Shown here piece by piece: positions 27,036 to 36,000 of a DNA stretch of 64,000 nucleotides (its first letter is position 1; every line of letters starts with the position of its first letter). Both the position numbers and the translations under genes were made by a program. The DNA comes from Anaerolineales bacterium (GTDB lineage Bacteria > Chloroflexota > Anaerolineae > Anaerolineales > UBA11579), in NCBI GenBank assembly GCA_026129255.1, contig JAHCIJ010000003.1, positions 458,788-522,787 on the forward strand. The letters are read 5' to 3'. The notes below the pieces were generated by a model that was given only the letters and a program-made list of their open reading frames with translations, was not told the DNA's origin and searched no databases.

Positions 27036-27997
27036 ACATTTGTATCTTCTAATTTTCGTTTGCGATGGTATAAAAAGTACCACGAGATAGGCGCCAAGAC
27101 GCAATGAACTAAATAGCCTGCACCGTGCACAAGCGCCGTAGCAGATACTCCCTGAATAAAGGTGAAGTTATAGACCTGGGATATGTAGCCGATGGCGGTT
27201 TCTAGGACTCCGATATTCCCAGGGGTGATGAACACTGTGTTCAGCAATGCAGCAAATACAGCATAGTTAATGCCGGCCATCGGCTTGAAAGCAATCACCC
27301 CCAGACTGCTGAACGCCAGCCAGAAGGCCAGGCCAGAAAACACAAACTCGGCCACCTGCCAAATTCCGGCAATCAGAAATTCTGGCTTGTGGGCGCGGAG
27401 TCGCTCGACGCCAGCGAAGAACAAGTCCAGCATGTTACCAATGCGCCCCAGAGACGCTGTGATGTGATTGGGGACACGCAGCCACAGCGCAAAAATACTG
27501 CAGCTAAAAAGCACACTAAGTACCCACAGGAATTCCGGCGGCGATTGGCCTGTAAGCCAAAGTAGAGCGTTGTTTATAAGCATCAAAAGACCACCCACAA
27601 AAAACGTAATCACCAAGGCCCCTAAAAGTATCGATGGCGCCTGTGAATAAGGTATGTCGTAACGTTTTTTGAGGTACACAGCGCGGGCTACACTTCCCGA
27701 TTGGGCCGGCAAAACCAAGTTGACTATGCCCGCAGCCATATACAGACCAAAGTTCTCTAAGTATCCAATCGGGGCGCCGATCACGCGATGAATGATTGCA
27801 AAGCGAGCCGAGGCACAAAAGTAGGATGCCATCAGACATATCGAAAGAAGGAAGAACGACTTTGGCCCAATAGTAAAAACAACTTTAAATTCATCCCAGT
27901 TAAGTATCACAAACCGGCCAAGCAGCACAAAGATCAGCAGGACAAAGCCGATTTTCAGAATTCGTCCAAGGGAAGTGGACCAGGATTTTGAAGCCAT
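27032..27997 (-). CDS. Lysylphosphatidylglycerol-synthase-TM-type flippase-like membrane protein
   Basis: The protein is 321 residues with about eight membrane helices. It fits the UPF0104 / LPG_synthase_TM family, with LVLPAQSGSVARAVYLKKRY near residue 95 and NTVFITPGNIGVLETAIGY near 255. Family members move lipids or lipid-linked sugars across membranes. It is the last gene of the long minus-strand sugar operon and ends convergent with, and overlapping by four bases, the DUF354 gene. Confidence 0.82.
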   Translation of the reverse strand: MASKSWSTSLGRILKIGFVLLIFVLLGRFVILNWDEFKVVFTIGPKSFFLLSICLMASYFCASARFAIIHRVIGAPIGYLENFGLYMAAGIVNLVLPAQSGSVARAVYLKKRYDIPYSQAPSILLGALVITFFVGGLLMLINNALLWLTGQSPPEFLWVLSVLFSCSIFALWLRVPNHITASLGRIGNMLDLFFAGVERLRAHKPEFLIAGIWQVAEFVFSGLAFWLAFSSLGVIAFKPMAGINYAVFAALLNTVFITPGNIGVLETAIGYISQVYNFTFIQGVSATALVHGAGYLVHCVLAPISWYFLYHRKRKLEDTNV

Positions 27998-27998
27998 G

Positions 27999-29144
27999 CT
28001 AGCTTGCCTGCTCTAGTAGGCGCGCCAACTGGGCAACCGCGGTTTGCGTGGCAAACCCGTAGTTGTATACATACTCGTCCCGGGCCGCTGAAATTGCCGC
28101 TGAATACTGTGCGGCGGCATCGGAGAGCTCGGCTGCACCAGAAAGGATATCGGCCAGAGCCTCCGGAGCAAACACTTTTCCGAGGCGCTGGCGCACGGCC
28201 AGCTCTGCCGGGGATAGACCGAAAAGGTGCCAATTGGGATTGTTGACCTTGGGCAGCACATCAATAAAAAGGACAGGTCGCAGGCGGAGAAAGGCATATT
28301 CCAAGGCTACTCCGGAATAATCGCTGATTAGTAAATCAGCCGTAAGCAAAGAAGTCTGGCCGGCAGCAGGGTTCTCCAGACGAAATTGGGGCTGCCTGAT
28401 GAAGGTGTTAGTCAAACGGCGCAAGACAGCTGTGCCCATTTGCATCGGATGCGGGCGGAGTACAACCTCAAAATCTTGCTCCAGTAAGCCTGCCACCAAC
28501 TCGATGCCAATTCGCCCCAACACGTTGTCTTCACCCCAAGAAGGTGCAACTAAGACCTGTTTGTGATTGCCCTCGCGGCCTGCACCGCTAACCTGAGCAT
28601 ACTGCTTAATGAGCGTGTCCATCTTGGTGTATCCAACGGGGAGGGTAGGCCGCGGTTGACGCCGAGCAGCTGCGTCCATGGCTGCGGTTTCCTGGGTATG
28701 ATGCGGCCCTGCACTAAAAATCAAAGTGTAGTGATCAAATGCGTTGGGAGAGTAGGCCGCATGGAAGCTTACCAGCGAGTGAGGCACACAAATTACATGC
28801 TCAGCAGCCCTGGGTACATTGAACAGCGAAAGAGTGGCGGTGGAAACAAACGCACGACAGGGTAGCCAGTAAAGAGCAAACTGGCTCAAGTGGTACAAGC
28901 TCGGGCTTTTAGTCTGGTGCAACAAAGCGGTACGAGGGTTGACGACGACTGCGGTCTTCAGCCGGCCATCACATGCGGCAGCAATGGAGCCTAGCCACTG
29001 CTCGTCCATGCCCGCCTTGTAAAAAAAGATTACATCTGCGCCGCCGGAACGAAAGAAGCGATTAATTTCCCGCAAATCACTGAACCATGCACCTGAGAAC
29101 AGATACCACAGGATTTCAGACAGAGCTCGCCCAAGCAAGGCCAT
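27999..29144 (-). CDS. CDP-glycerol glycerophosphotransferase-family protein
   Basis: The protein is 381 residues. The C-terminal half has the Glyphos_transf pattern: APSWGEDNVLG, VVLRPHPMQMG, and LLISDYSGVALEYAFLRLRP, the last binding the nucleotide diphosphate. Such enzymes move polyol-phosphate groups from CDP-activated donors as in teichoic-acid synthesis. Since the same operon seems able to make a CDP-activated phosphoramidate, a CDP-linked donor is attractive, but that link is inference. One base separates it from the flippase-like gene. Confidence 0.75.
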   Translation of the reverse strand: MALLGRALSEILWYLFSGAWFSDLREINRFFRSGGADVIFFYKAGMDEQWLGSIAAACDGRLKTAVVVNPRTALLHQTKSPSLYHLSQFALYWLPCRAFVSTATLSLFNVPRAAEHVICVPHSLVSFHAAYSPNAFDHYTLIFSAGPHHTQETAAMDAAARRQPRPTLPVGYTKMDTLIKQYAQVSGAGREGNHKQVLVAPSWGEDNVLGRIGIELVAGLLEQDFEVVLRPHPMQMGTAVLRRLTNTFIRQPQFRLENPAAGQTSLLTADLLISDYSGVALEYAFLRLRPVLFIDVLPKVNNPNWHLFGLSPAELAVRQRLGKVFAPEALADILSGAAELSDAAAQYSAAISAARDEYVYNYGFATQTAVAQLARLLEQAS

Positions 29145-29154
29145 AATTGCGGAG

Positions 29155-29565
29155 CTACTTCTTCTTTCCGATGACTACGATGCGCGCCGTGAAGGTTTTG
29201 GGCGACAGGCGCATGACCCATTCCGTCAATCTAGTGACTGGTTTACTTAGCACCGCTCCACCTAGGAACATAGATAGCGGACGCAGGAACACATAACCCT
29301 CAACCTTGGCGAACTGGTCGGCGCTATTGAAGCGCTTGTAATCATAATGGCCTTTATAGAACTCTTCGTAGTATTCAACACTCTCAGTTGGGGTCTGCGA
29401 AAATTTCTCGTAGCTTACATCGTTGGCGCCAGTTGCCAATAACATAGGGATGCCGTTGCGCACGGGGTAGCTAGCGCCACAGCCAAGGCTTTGCAGGCTC
29501 TCGCTGCCGGCTGCTTCGAGTTTGCTCTCGCACCGAGGGCAGGCAAAAATCTCAAAAGAATTCAT
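29155..29565 (-). CDS. Trm112-type zinc-ribbon protein, probably an internally deleted methyltransferase
   Basis: The protein is 136 residues from an ATG that overlaps the upstream gene's stop (ATGA). Residues 1-45 are a zinc-ribbon-like domain (FACPRCESKL; YPVRNGIPMLL), with only three cysteines seen. In relatives this domain precedes a full SAM methyltransferase of ~200 residues ending in a strand like the ARIVVIGKKK found here. The middle part that should bind SAM is missing, so the protein may be a remnant or may work with the complete methyltransferase encoded next to it. Confidence 0.65.
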   Translation of the reverse strand: MNSFEIFACPRCESKLEAAGSESLQSLGCGASYPVRNGIPMLLATGANDVSYEKFSQTPTESVEYYEEFYKGHYDYKRFNSADQFAKVEGYVFLRPLSMFLGGAVLSKPVTRLTEWVMRLSPKTFTARIVVIGKKK

Positions 29566-30326
29566 TTCTCTTCCTTGCTGGCTGAAATCCAAACCCAGAA
29601 GTGACCGAACGAGAGGGTGGCGAAGAGTTTATCAAAAAGCTGGGTCAGGCGCCGGTTGTGAGGCGTATCGCGATACTCGGTAAAACCATACCAGTTCTCC
29701 AGTTTTACTTTGGCCAGAGTAGTGATTTTTTGAAGAAGCACATAGACGCTATGGCGGTCAATTGAAAAGCGCCCTGCATAGCCGCGTGCAAGTAACTGCT
29801 TACGCAAAAAGCGCTGTGTGGCCAACTCCTTATAGTCAGACGGGTTCTTGAGGCCACGAATAAGCTCCAGCCCGCTAACCGGGTGCACAGAAAACCCCAG
29901 AACTCCCTGCGCAGTGAGCCAAGGCATTAATCTGTCAATGCCATTAAGCCACTCTGCCTTCGGATAGGCTTGCACAGTCCCAAAAAGGGTGATGAGGTCA
30001 AAGACTCCCTTTTTGAAAGGCAGGTGACGTATATCGGCAACAAGCGCATCGATTTCAACAGGAAGAGTAGCCTTAAGCCGTTGAATTGCAGCGAAGCTAC
30101 GGTCAACGCCTATACAGGAACTATGCCGCAATTTCTCTTGATGGAAATCAACCACCCTGCCTGAGCCTACTCCAAGTTCCAGCCACCGCTCCCCGGGGGC
30201 TAAACGAATGTCCACCGTAAAGGGATAACCGGCCAGCAGTAGGTCGCTGGCAGACAGACCGGAATCATGCTTCCACTCATTCTGGTAAAAAGCATCGAAC
30301 AGGGTTTCGTAGCGTTTTTCAGACAT
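29562..30326 (-). CDS. Class I SAM-dependent methyltransferase
   Basis: The protein is 254 residues. ERWLELGVGSGRVVDFH (~43-58) is motif I of the Rossmann-like methyltransferase fold; GVDRSFAAIQRL carries the acidic ribose-binding residue and DLITLFGTVQAY is motif IV. The substrate is unknown; placement within the sugar operon suggests methylation of a polysaccharide or its modifying group. It starts four bases after the formyltransferase stop. Confidence 0.82.
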   Translation of the reverse strand: MSEKRYETLFDAFYQNEWKHDSGLSASDLLLAGYPFTVDIRLAPGERWLELGVGSGRVVDFHQEKLRHSSCIGVDRSFAAIQRLKATLPVEIDALVADIRHLPFKKGVFDLITLFGTVQAYPKAEWLNGIDRLMPWLTAQGVLGFSVHPVSGLELIRGLKNPSDYKELATQRFLRKQLLARGYAGRFSIDRHSVYVLLQKITTLAKVKLENWYGFTEYRDTPHNRRLTQLFDKLFATLSFGHFWVWISASKEEK

Positions 30327-30329
30327 CGC

Positions 30330-31178
30330 TTATGCCAGGAACAAGTCTTGAAGGATTTGCGCTCGCAAGGCACCGTGCATCGTAAAGAAGGTGCGGCCTT
30401 CTGCTGGATCCTGCTTTTGGCTTGGCAGGCGAGAATAGTCCGCCTCGGAACCGTGCGTTACCAGAAGTCTATGCAAGAGGTCGCCACGAAGCAGGACATC
30501 ATAGAAGGCCATAACTGCTTCGTAGAGTTGATCTGGAGTGTACTTGGTTTTATCCACCCCAAATCGCAAAGGTTCGAATTCATGCGTGGCGATAATGTCG
30601 CCGGTGTCAATACCGGCATTCATGTAAAAACAGGACATGCCCGGCTTGCCGCGCACCGCGCGAGACCACAACAGGCAATCGCCCCCGCGCACAAAAGGCA
30701 CAACGCCTGGGTGCAAATGAATGAAGCGCTTGCCGGGTAGGCTAAGCAAGCTTTCCGGCATTATGCCGCTGGTAGAGTACAACCAAGCAGGCTGAGGTGA
30801 ACGCTCCAAGTATTCTCGCAACTTGGGATCGTCCAGGCCAAAAGCATACAGGCGCAGCACATTTGCGGAATATCGGCTGTAATCAATAGGGGTAAAGAAA
30901 TCGGGAGAGCCTTGAAAGTGCGCCTGGATAGCCCGGGCGAGCTTTCGCATATAAGGTCTGCGCAACTGGAACTGACGAAGGATGCGAATAAGGAACCACG
31001 TGATGCGCAGGCCGAGCAGCCTGACCACCAACTCGGTTGGACGGTAGCGCGGCACAAGACGCAAATCCAGTATCATGGCGGGCTGTAATCCGGCTTTTTG
31101 AAATGCATCCAGATAGGCAATTGTTGCCGTGCCCTCTGAAGCCATCACGGCAAGATTGGTCTGCAGCTGCTTGCTCAC
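30330..31178 (-). CDS. Formyltransferase-family protein
   Basis: The protein is 282 residues. The core FIHLHPGVVPFVRGGDCLLWS and NAGIDTGDIIA matches the formyl-THF-dependent transferase fold used for formylating amino sugars and Met-tRNA. The catalytic triad in that family is Asn-His-Asp; here the Asn position reads His (IHLHPG), while the His and the Asp of IDTGD are kept. I start at the GTG at 31178, which overlaps the previous stop (GTGA), not the ATG 33 bases upstream. The likely target is an amino sugar made by this locus. Confidence 0.72.
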   Translation of the reverse strand: MSKQLQTNLAVMASEGTATIAYLDAFQKAGLQPAMILDLRLVPRYRPTELVVRLLGLRITWFLIRILRQFQLRRPYMRKLARAIQAHFQGSPDFFTPIDYSRYSANVLRLYAFGLDDPKLREYLERSPQPAWLYSTSGIMPESLLSLPGKRFIHLHPGVVPFVRGGDCLLWSRAVRGKPGMSCFYMNAGIDTGDIIATHEFEPLRFGVDKTKYTPDQLYEAVMAFYDVLLRGDLLHRLLVTHGSEADYSRLPSQKQDPAEGRTFFTMHGALRAQILQDLFLA

Positions 31179-31597
31179 TTGACCAACTCCGCGACCAACG
31201 AGCGCGCCCATGTTTCTAATTCCGGGGGATAGAGGCTCCGCTGCGTCAGGTTGCCATCAAGAACCTTCAGGGCAGAGTTCAGGAACTTAAGATCGCCGTG
31301 CGCTTGCGCAAAGGAAAGTAACAGGGCAACTGCCAGCGGCAAATATGAGGGCTGCACATCCGCAACCGGGCGCGCATTGCGGCTGAGGTCCTTCGTGTAA
31401 AAAGCACGCAGCTTACGGGTGACATCCAGCTTCTTGCATAGGCGATCCAAAGTCTGTACCGCTTTGGGATCGTCGTGGGCCAATGCTCCCGCAAACAAGG
31501 AGTGCAAGAACTCTTCCGTAGAAAAGGCGCCCTTCGGCGCTGCCCGAGGTGCCGGCGGGGAGGGAAGGTCAGCGGGCCAGATTCTGCTCGCGTTCAT
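31175..31597 (-). CDS. Hypothetical protein, 140 residues
   Basis: I do not recognise a family. The protein is soluble and helical in character, with a Pro/Ala-rich first 25 residues and SYLPLAVALLLSFAQAHGD around residues 83-101, weakly amphipathic. It overlaps the cytidylyltransferase-like gene's stop (ATGA) and the formyltransferase start (GTGA), so its place in the operon is tight and expression is surely coupled. It may be an accessory subunit of a neighbour. Confidence 0.6.
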   Translation of the reverse strand: MNASRIWPADLPSPPAPRAAPKGAFSTEEFLHSLFAGALAHDDPKAVQTLDRLCKKLDVTRKLRAFYTKDLSRNARPVADVQPSYLPLAVALLLSFAQAHGDLKFLNSALKVLDGNLTQRSLYPPELETWARSLVAELVK

Positions 31598-32388
31598 GCT
31601 GCCCTCAAGAAGGTATCCTCATAAAAGCTATCCAGAGCGCCGTTTTCTCGCATCTGCGTATACAACTGCAAGTCCTGCAATGTGTCCACTTCCAGCCAGC
31701 CGTTGCTTACCGGCACGGATTGCATGTGCCACTCGCTATCAATCAAATATTGAAGCAAGCTGGTCATGAACATCTTGTCGAAGCTCTGGCCGTCATAGAT
31801 GGCAGCGGGGTCCATGCTATCGTACACGTCAAGCAAAGTGGGGATGGCCGCAGCCTGAAACTTAATGAGCCCGATGTACTGGGCTTGGATATCTGCCAGT
31901 GACTCGGGCTTCTTACCCAGTTCGAGAATGCGCCCATCCGGGGACAGCTTCAAGGTTTCAGCATCCTGTAGCGGATTCGGCATGCGGGCAGACCAATATC
32001 GCTGCCAGGCTTCATCCACGACAACACACGCCGGGGCGCTGCAGGCTAACAGGGCTTGCAGCACGCGCGGCTCGTAAACAATATCCCCATATGAGACCAC
32101 GAGGTCTTCCCCACACGTCATCAAATGACGCGCGGTGAAAAGTGTGGCGACCATATTGGTTTCGGCAAAGCGTTCATTGAGCACCACATCGTAACCCAGC
32201 GCTTCAATCTGTTCGGCACGGTAGCCGCCGGCCACAGTAATGTCGTCCAAGCCGGCTTGGCGAATGGCAGCCACCTGGCGCGCCAACAAGCTGCGGCCGT
32301 CCAGTTCGACCAGGCACTTGGGGCGGTCATCAGTAAGCGGAGCCAGGCGTGTGCCCTGGCCGGCAGCCAGGATAAGGACTTTGGTCAT
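31594..32388 (-). CDS. Sugar-type nucleotidyltransferase, resembles CTP:phosphoglutamine cytidylyltransferase
   Basis: The protein is 264 residues. AAGQGTRLAPLTDDRPKCLVE is the classic nucleotide-binding loop with the conserved Lys24, and VVSYGDIVYE holds the metal-binding aspartate. GWLEVDTLQDL closes the fold. Alone it would be called a generic NTP transferase. Because it follows a C26-type amidohydrolase and a PEP-synthase-like kinase, it fits Cj1416 of Campylobacter jejuni, which makes CDP-L-glutamine from CTP and phosphoglutamine. That function is inferred from context. Confidence 0.75.
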   Translation of the reverse strand: MTKVLILAAGQGTRLAPLTDDRPKCLVELDGRSLLARQVAAIRQAGLDDITVAGGYRAEQIEALGYDVVLNERFAETNMVATLFTARHLMTCGEDLVVSYGDIVYEPRVLQALLACSAPACVVVDEAWQRYWSARMPNPLQDAETLKLSPDGRILELGKKPESLADIQAQYIGLIKFQAAAIPTLLDVYDSMDPAAIYDGQSFDKMFMTSLLQYLIDSEWHMQSVPVSNGWLEVDTLQDLQLYTQMRENGALDSFYEDTFLRAA

Positions 32389-32409
32389 TACACACCAGTG
32401 AGGGAGGTA

Positions 32410-33039
32410 TCAGCTAAAAAGATGCTTTAGCAAAGCGGCATCTTGGGCCAGAATTTTCGGTTCTCGCTCGGGGTGCCACATAATACCATAGTGAGGTATT
32501 GCCTCATGTTGGAAGGCTTCGACCGTGTTGTCGGCTGCCAGCGCAATGACATTGAACTGCCCAGGTAGGTCTTCGAGAGCAAAACCGTAATTGTGGTAGC
32601 TGTTCACGTCCAGGCTGGGAGGCCAAGAGAGGAATTCCTGCTGGAGGCGGACCTCATGACGTTGGGCAACGTGCTCTTCCAGTGGGGTCAGTCTGCCGCC
32701 GTAGTAATCCCCCATGAGCTGCATGCCACGGCAAACTCCCAGAGCGGGGAGCCCGGCTGCGCGAGCATAATCGAGCGCCAGGCGTTCGAAGCGGTCGCGC
32801 TCCGGGGCAGGCTTGCTGCTTTTCGGGAAGGAACTTAGGTCGTTGCCTCCGGAGAGGATAATGCCATCGAGTGCCAGGGCTCCTAAATAACCGACAACAT
32901 CCTCTATTGTGTTGGCAAGCGGAATTGCTAGCAACCCCAATTGTTCCAACAGAGGAGCCCAGCGCTGGTCCAGGCAATCACGGCGCTCTCCATGGGGTTC
33001 AACGTACTCCACTCGCTGCGTAAGGCCAATACGTCTCAT
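32410..33039 (-). CDS. Class I glutamine-amidotransferase-like hydrolase, resembles gamma-glutamyl-CDP-amidate hydrolase
   Basis: The protein is 209 residues, of the gamma-glutamyl-hydrolase (C26-like) group. Catalytic Cys103 lies in GVCRGMQ, and His189 and Glu191 lie in MWHPERE. The opening MRRIGLTQRV...ERRDCLDQRW fits the Cj1417-type family, whose member in C. jejuni releases cytidine diphosphoramidate and glutamate from CDP-glutamine. Start ATG overlaps the kinase-like gene's stop by four bases. A gamma-glutamyl-GABA hydrolase role is possible on sequence alone but does not suit the operon. Confidence 0.78.
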   Translation of the reverse strand: MRRIGLTQRVEYVEPHGERRDCLDQRWAPLLEQLGLLAIPLANTIEDVVGYLGALALDGIILSGGNDLSSFPKSSKPAPERDRFERLALDYARAAGLPALGVCRGMQLMGDYYGGRLTPLEEHVAQRHEVRLQQEFLSWPPSLDVNSYHNYGFALEDLPGQFNVIALAADNTVEAFQHEAIPHYGIMWHPEREPKILAQDAALLKHLFS

Positions 33040-36000
33040 TGCACAATATTAATCCTCTTGGCCTTGCAATCTAATTCCACCACTTGGGCAGAAGCTAGCT
33101 TGGAGAGCAGAGCCTCTCCGACTCCAATGGCAGCGGGCAGATTGAGCTCTGCAGCGCGAATTGTCATATGAGAGTTAGCGCCTCCATAAGCAGTAATCAG
33201 GCCGCCAATCTCCCGGCCAAAAAGCCAATCATAGCCAGGGTCTGCTTGCGGGATGAGCACGATTTTGCCTTTGAGATCCAAATCCAAGTCAATGACTTCA
33301 GCTAGGTTTGCCACGGCAGCGATAATTTGTTTGCTAGAGACAAAGTTCGGGTGGCTGACAGGGATTTCAAAGGCCCAAAAATCAGCCTCGTCTCGAATCA
33401 AAGGAGGCAACAAAGTACTCTCAGTGAGGTGATGGAATTCCTGCCCTTCTTCAGAACGAGCTCGCAACCAAGCACCCACATCAGCTAGAGAGCTCGTGCG
33501 TAGCCACATTAAATCATTGATGTTGATGAACGAGAGCTCACCGCGGCCAAGCTGGTGTTCTGCCCCAAATGCAGCAATCTCCTCCAAGGCGGCGCTGAGG
33601 TTGCGTGAGAAGACGAATTTAGAAGACTCGCGGCCAGCAATAGCCCCGCGCAAGAACTTCTCGAATGCTGTGAATTCACCTGGCAGCCCCAGCTCGCCGA
33701 GGAGTCTGGAGATCGTCTTCCTTTCCTCTGCAGTCCAACTGAATTCTGCGTGAACTGAAGGATCGTTGCCTTCCGAACCACTCAAGATATGACCCAAATA
33801 AAGATCCGGGTTCTCGGCGTAATTGGGAGAAGTGATTTCATACGTGCCTGGGCGTAAGTGACCATAACCAGCGATGAATTCCTCACGGGAGAGCTCTCCC
33901 CTGGCTACTTTGTAGCTATCTACTTCAAAACTACGGGTAACTGTATTTAGCGAGTTAATGAAGGCTTCCAGCCTTTCGTTGCTCAGGACGCCGCAGCGCA
34001 CCAAAGAGCGCAGCAAGGTAACAGCCACAAAGCCAGCACGAGCCAGGTGTGCAAAAGGCAGCGTCCCGTACTCTCGGCAATCCTGAAGCAAAGTAAAGGC
34101 GCGGTCGAGGGGTTGCAGACCTGTTGTCTTGAGGGCGTCTATGCGCTCCTCCAACTGCAGCACGCGCGCCAGGTCATTCTCAAAACGCTGGAAGGCGTTG
34201 AGGGTTACCTGGCGCAATCCTTCGCGCAGCTCAGCAATATCGGATTGAGAGAATCCGGCGGGCCGCAGACGCTGGTTAGCTTGCTGGTCAAAATCAAAAT
34301 AGAGACAGGTGAAGGCAATTTCGAATTCGACCTTATCGTGCAACTCAGGATGGTGAGCGAGACGATCCACATAGTGAGCCAACAATCGTGAGGCAAGTTC
34401 TGTGGATAATGAGGTGGGGATAAAAGAAGCAAAACTGGCGCGCGCGTCCACGTAGGGGTGTCCGGTGAAGTTGACCAGCAGGGGCTGAGGGCGCACGTCT
34501 CGATAGCCGTGTTCAGCACGCTGGCGAGCCCAAATGTCATCTGTAATCAAATACTGGTACAAGCTAAGCGCCAGAGGCCGCGGATTGGTGCCTACAATCT
34601 CCGCGGGATTCCAATCCGGCATGACACCAAAAATAGGGCGGCCTTCCAGCAGCCAAGGCTCACTAGGGCGGCGGCGAGAAAAAAGCGCAGACGCCTGCCG
34701 CAAAGCCGCCATCACAGTTTTGTCGGAGGGCTCCTGCATGCGAAGCTGCAGCACCAAAGGGCGCACCTGCAGGATGTGCACTTGGCCATCTGCAGATTGA
34801 GCGAATTCGATGTCCAGCGCGTCATAGCCCAAGAGCGACTCGATCTCAAGCACGGCCTGGAATACAGGATCCAAATCTGGCACCAGGGTCAAAGAGGACT
34901 GGCTGCGATGTAGCACAACCGTACGCATGTCTGTACCAGCCCCACTGGTGACGCCATCTGTGCGCTCGCTGTCTTCGAAGTTAAAGGTGTAATACGGCGC
35001 CCCCCGACCCAGGCCACGGGTCAATACAACACCACTCCGCACAACATTGGCCACAACAGCCTGCACGAGCACCTGATGTTTGGGATTGTCATCACCATAA
35101 GAGGCAATTACCTGTTCGATTGCATCAGAAACTTCGGCCGGTTTGCTACTTTGCACATTCAGCAAGCTAGTGAAGCCGCCAGCGTTGGACTCGGTCCAAC
35201 TGTCCTCGCTGCGCGCGCTGCTGCGCACAGCGAGTTGCGCAGAAGGGAACTTTGCCTGGATGGAGGAAATCACCCGCTGGGGTGTCTGTTGCCATTTTTC
35301 CAAGTCTACAGTTACTTGCTCACCAATATAGCTTTTTTGAACCAGTGAACGCAGACGAGCCAATGTTTCTGCTTTTGTACCCAGAACAAAATGTGCTAGG
35401 TCCTGTGGCGCATTGAGCTCTGCCCATTTTCCGGCACATTCTACAACCCTAGCCGGTTGGCCATCCTGTATCAACTGCTCGACCAGCCTAGGCAGGTCCC
35501 ATGTATTGATTTGATCGCCTTGTTCAGCGGCAATCTGCAGAATGCGGCGAACAACAGCTGGCCCAGTTTTCATGAGACCAACGAACTCCCCACTTGCCTG
35601 CTCCATATCCACGGCTCGAGAAATCTCGACCAGATTCCCGCCAGAAAGACGGATCTTCTCTGCTTGCAGCATATCTTTCTTTGAACGGGAAGAGTATCGC
35701 TCTCGCCAGTTGCTGTCCATCCCCACAACCAGATCCCCTTGCTCAGAGAGTACGGACGCGATGGCTTCACTGCGCAGAACGATATCCGAATAAGTGATTA
35801 GTAGATCGCTAGTTTCCGGCAGTGGGGCTGAAAGCAGCGAGCGTACACTGCCAGACTTCTGCCAGCTTGGATTGAAAGAAAAGTGAATCTCCGGGTAGCG
35901 GCTGGCAATCTCTTCAAAGTGATAGCCGCCCACAAAATAAAACTCCGGCTGACAAACCGAGCGAAACGCTTCCATCAGCCAGTCCAATACGCGAGAATCG

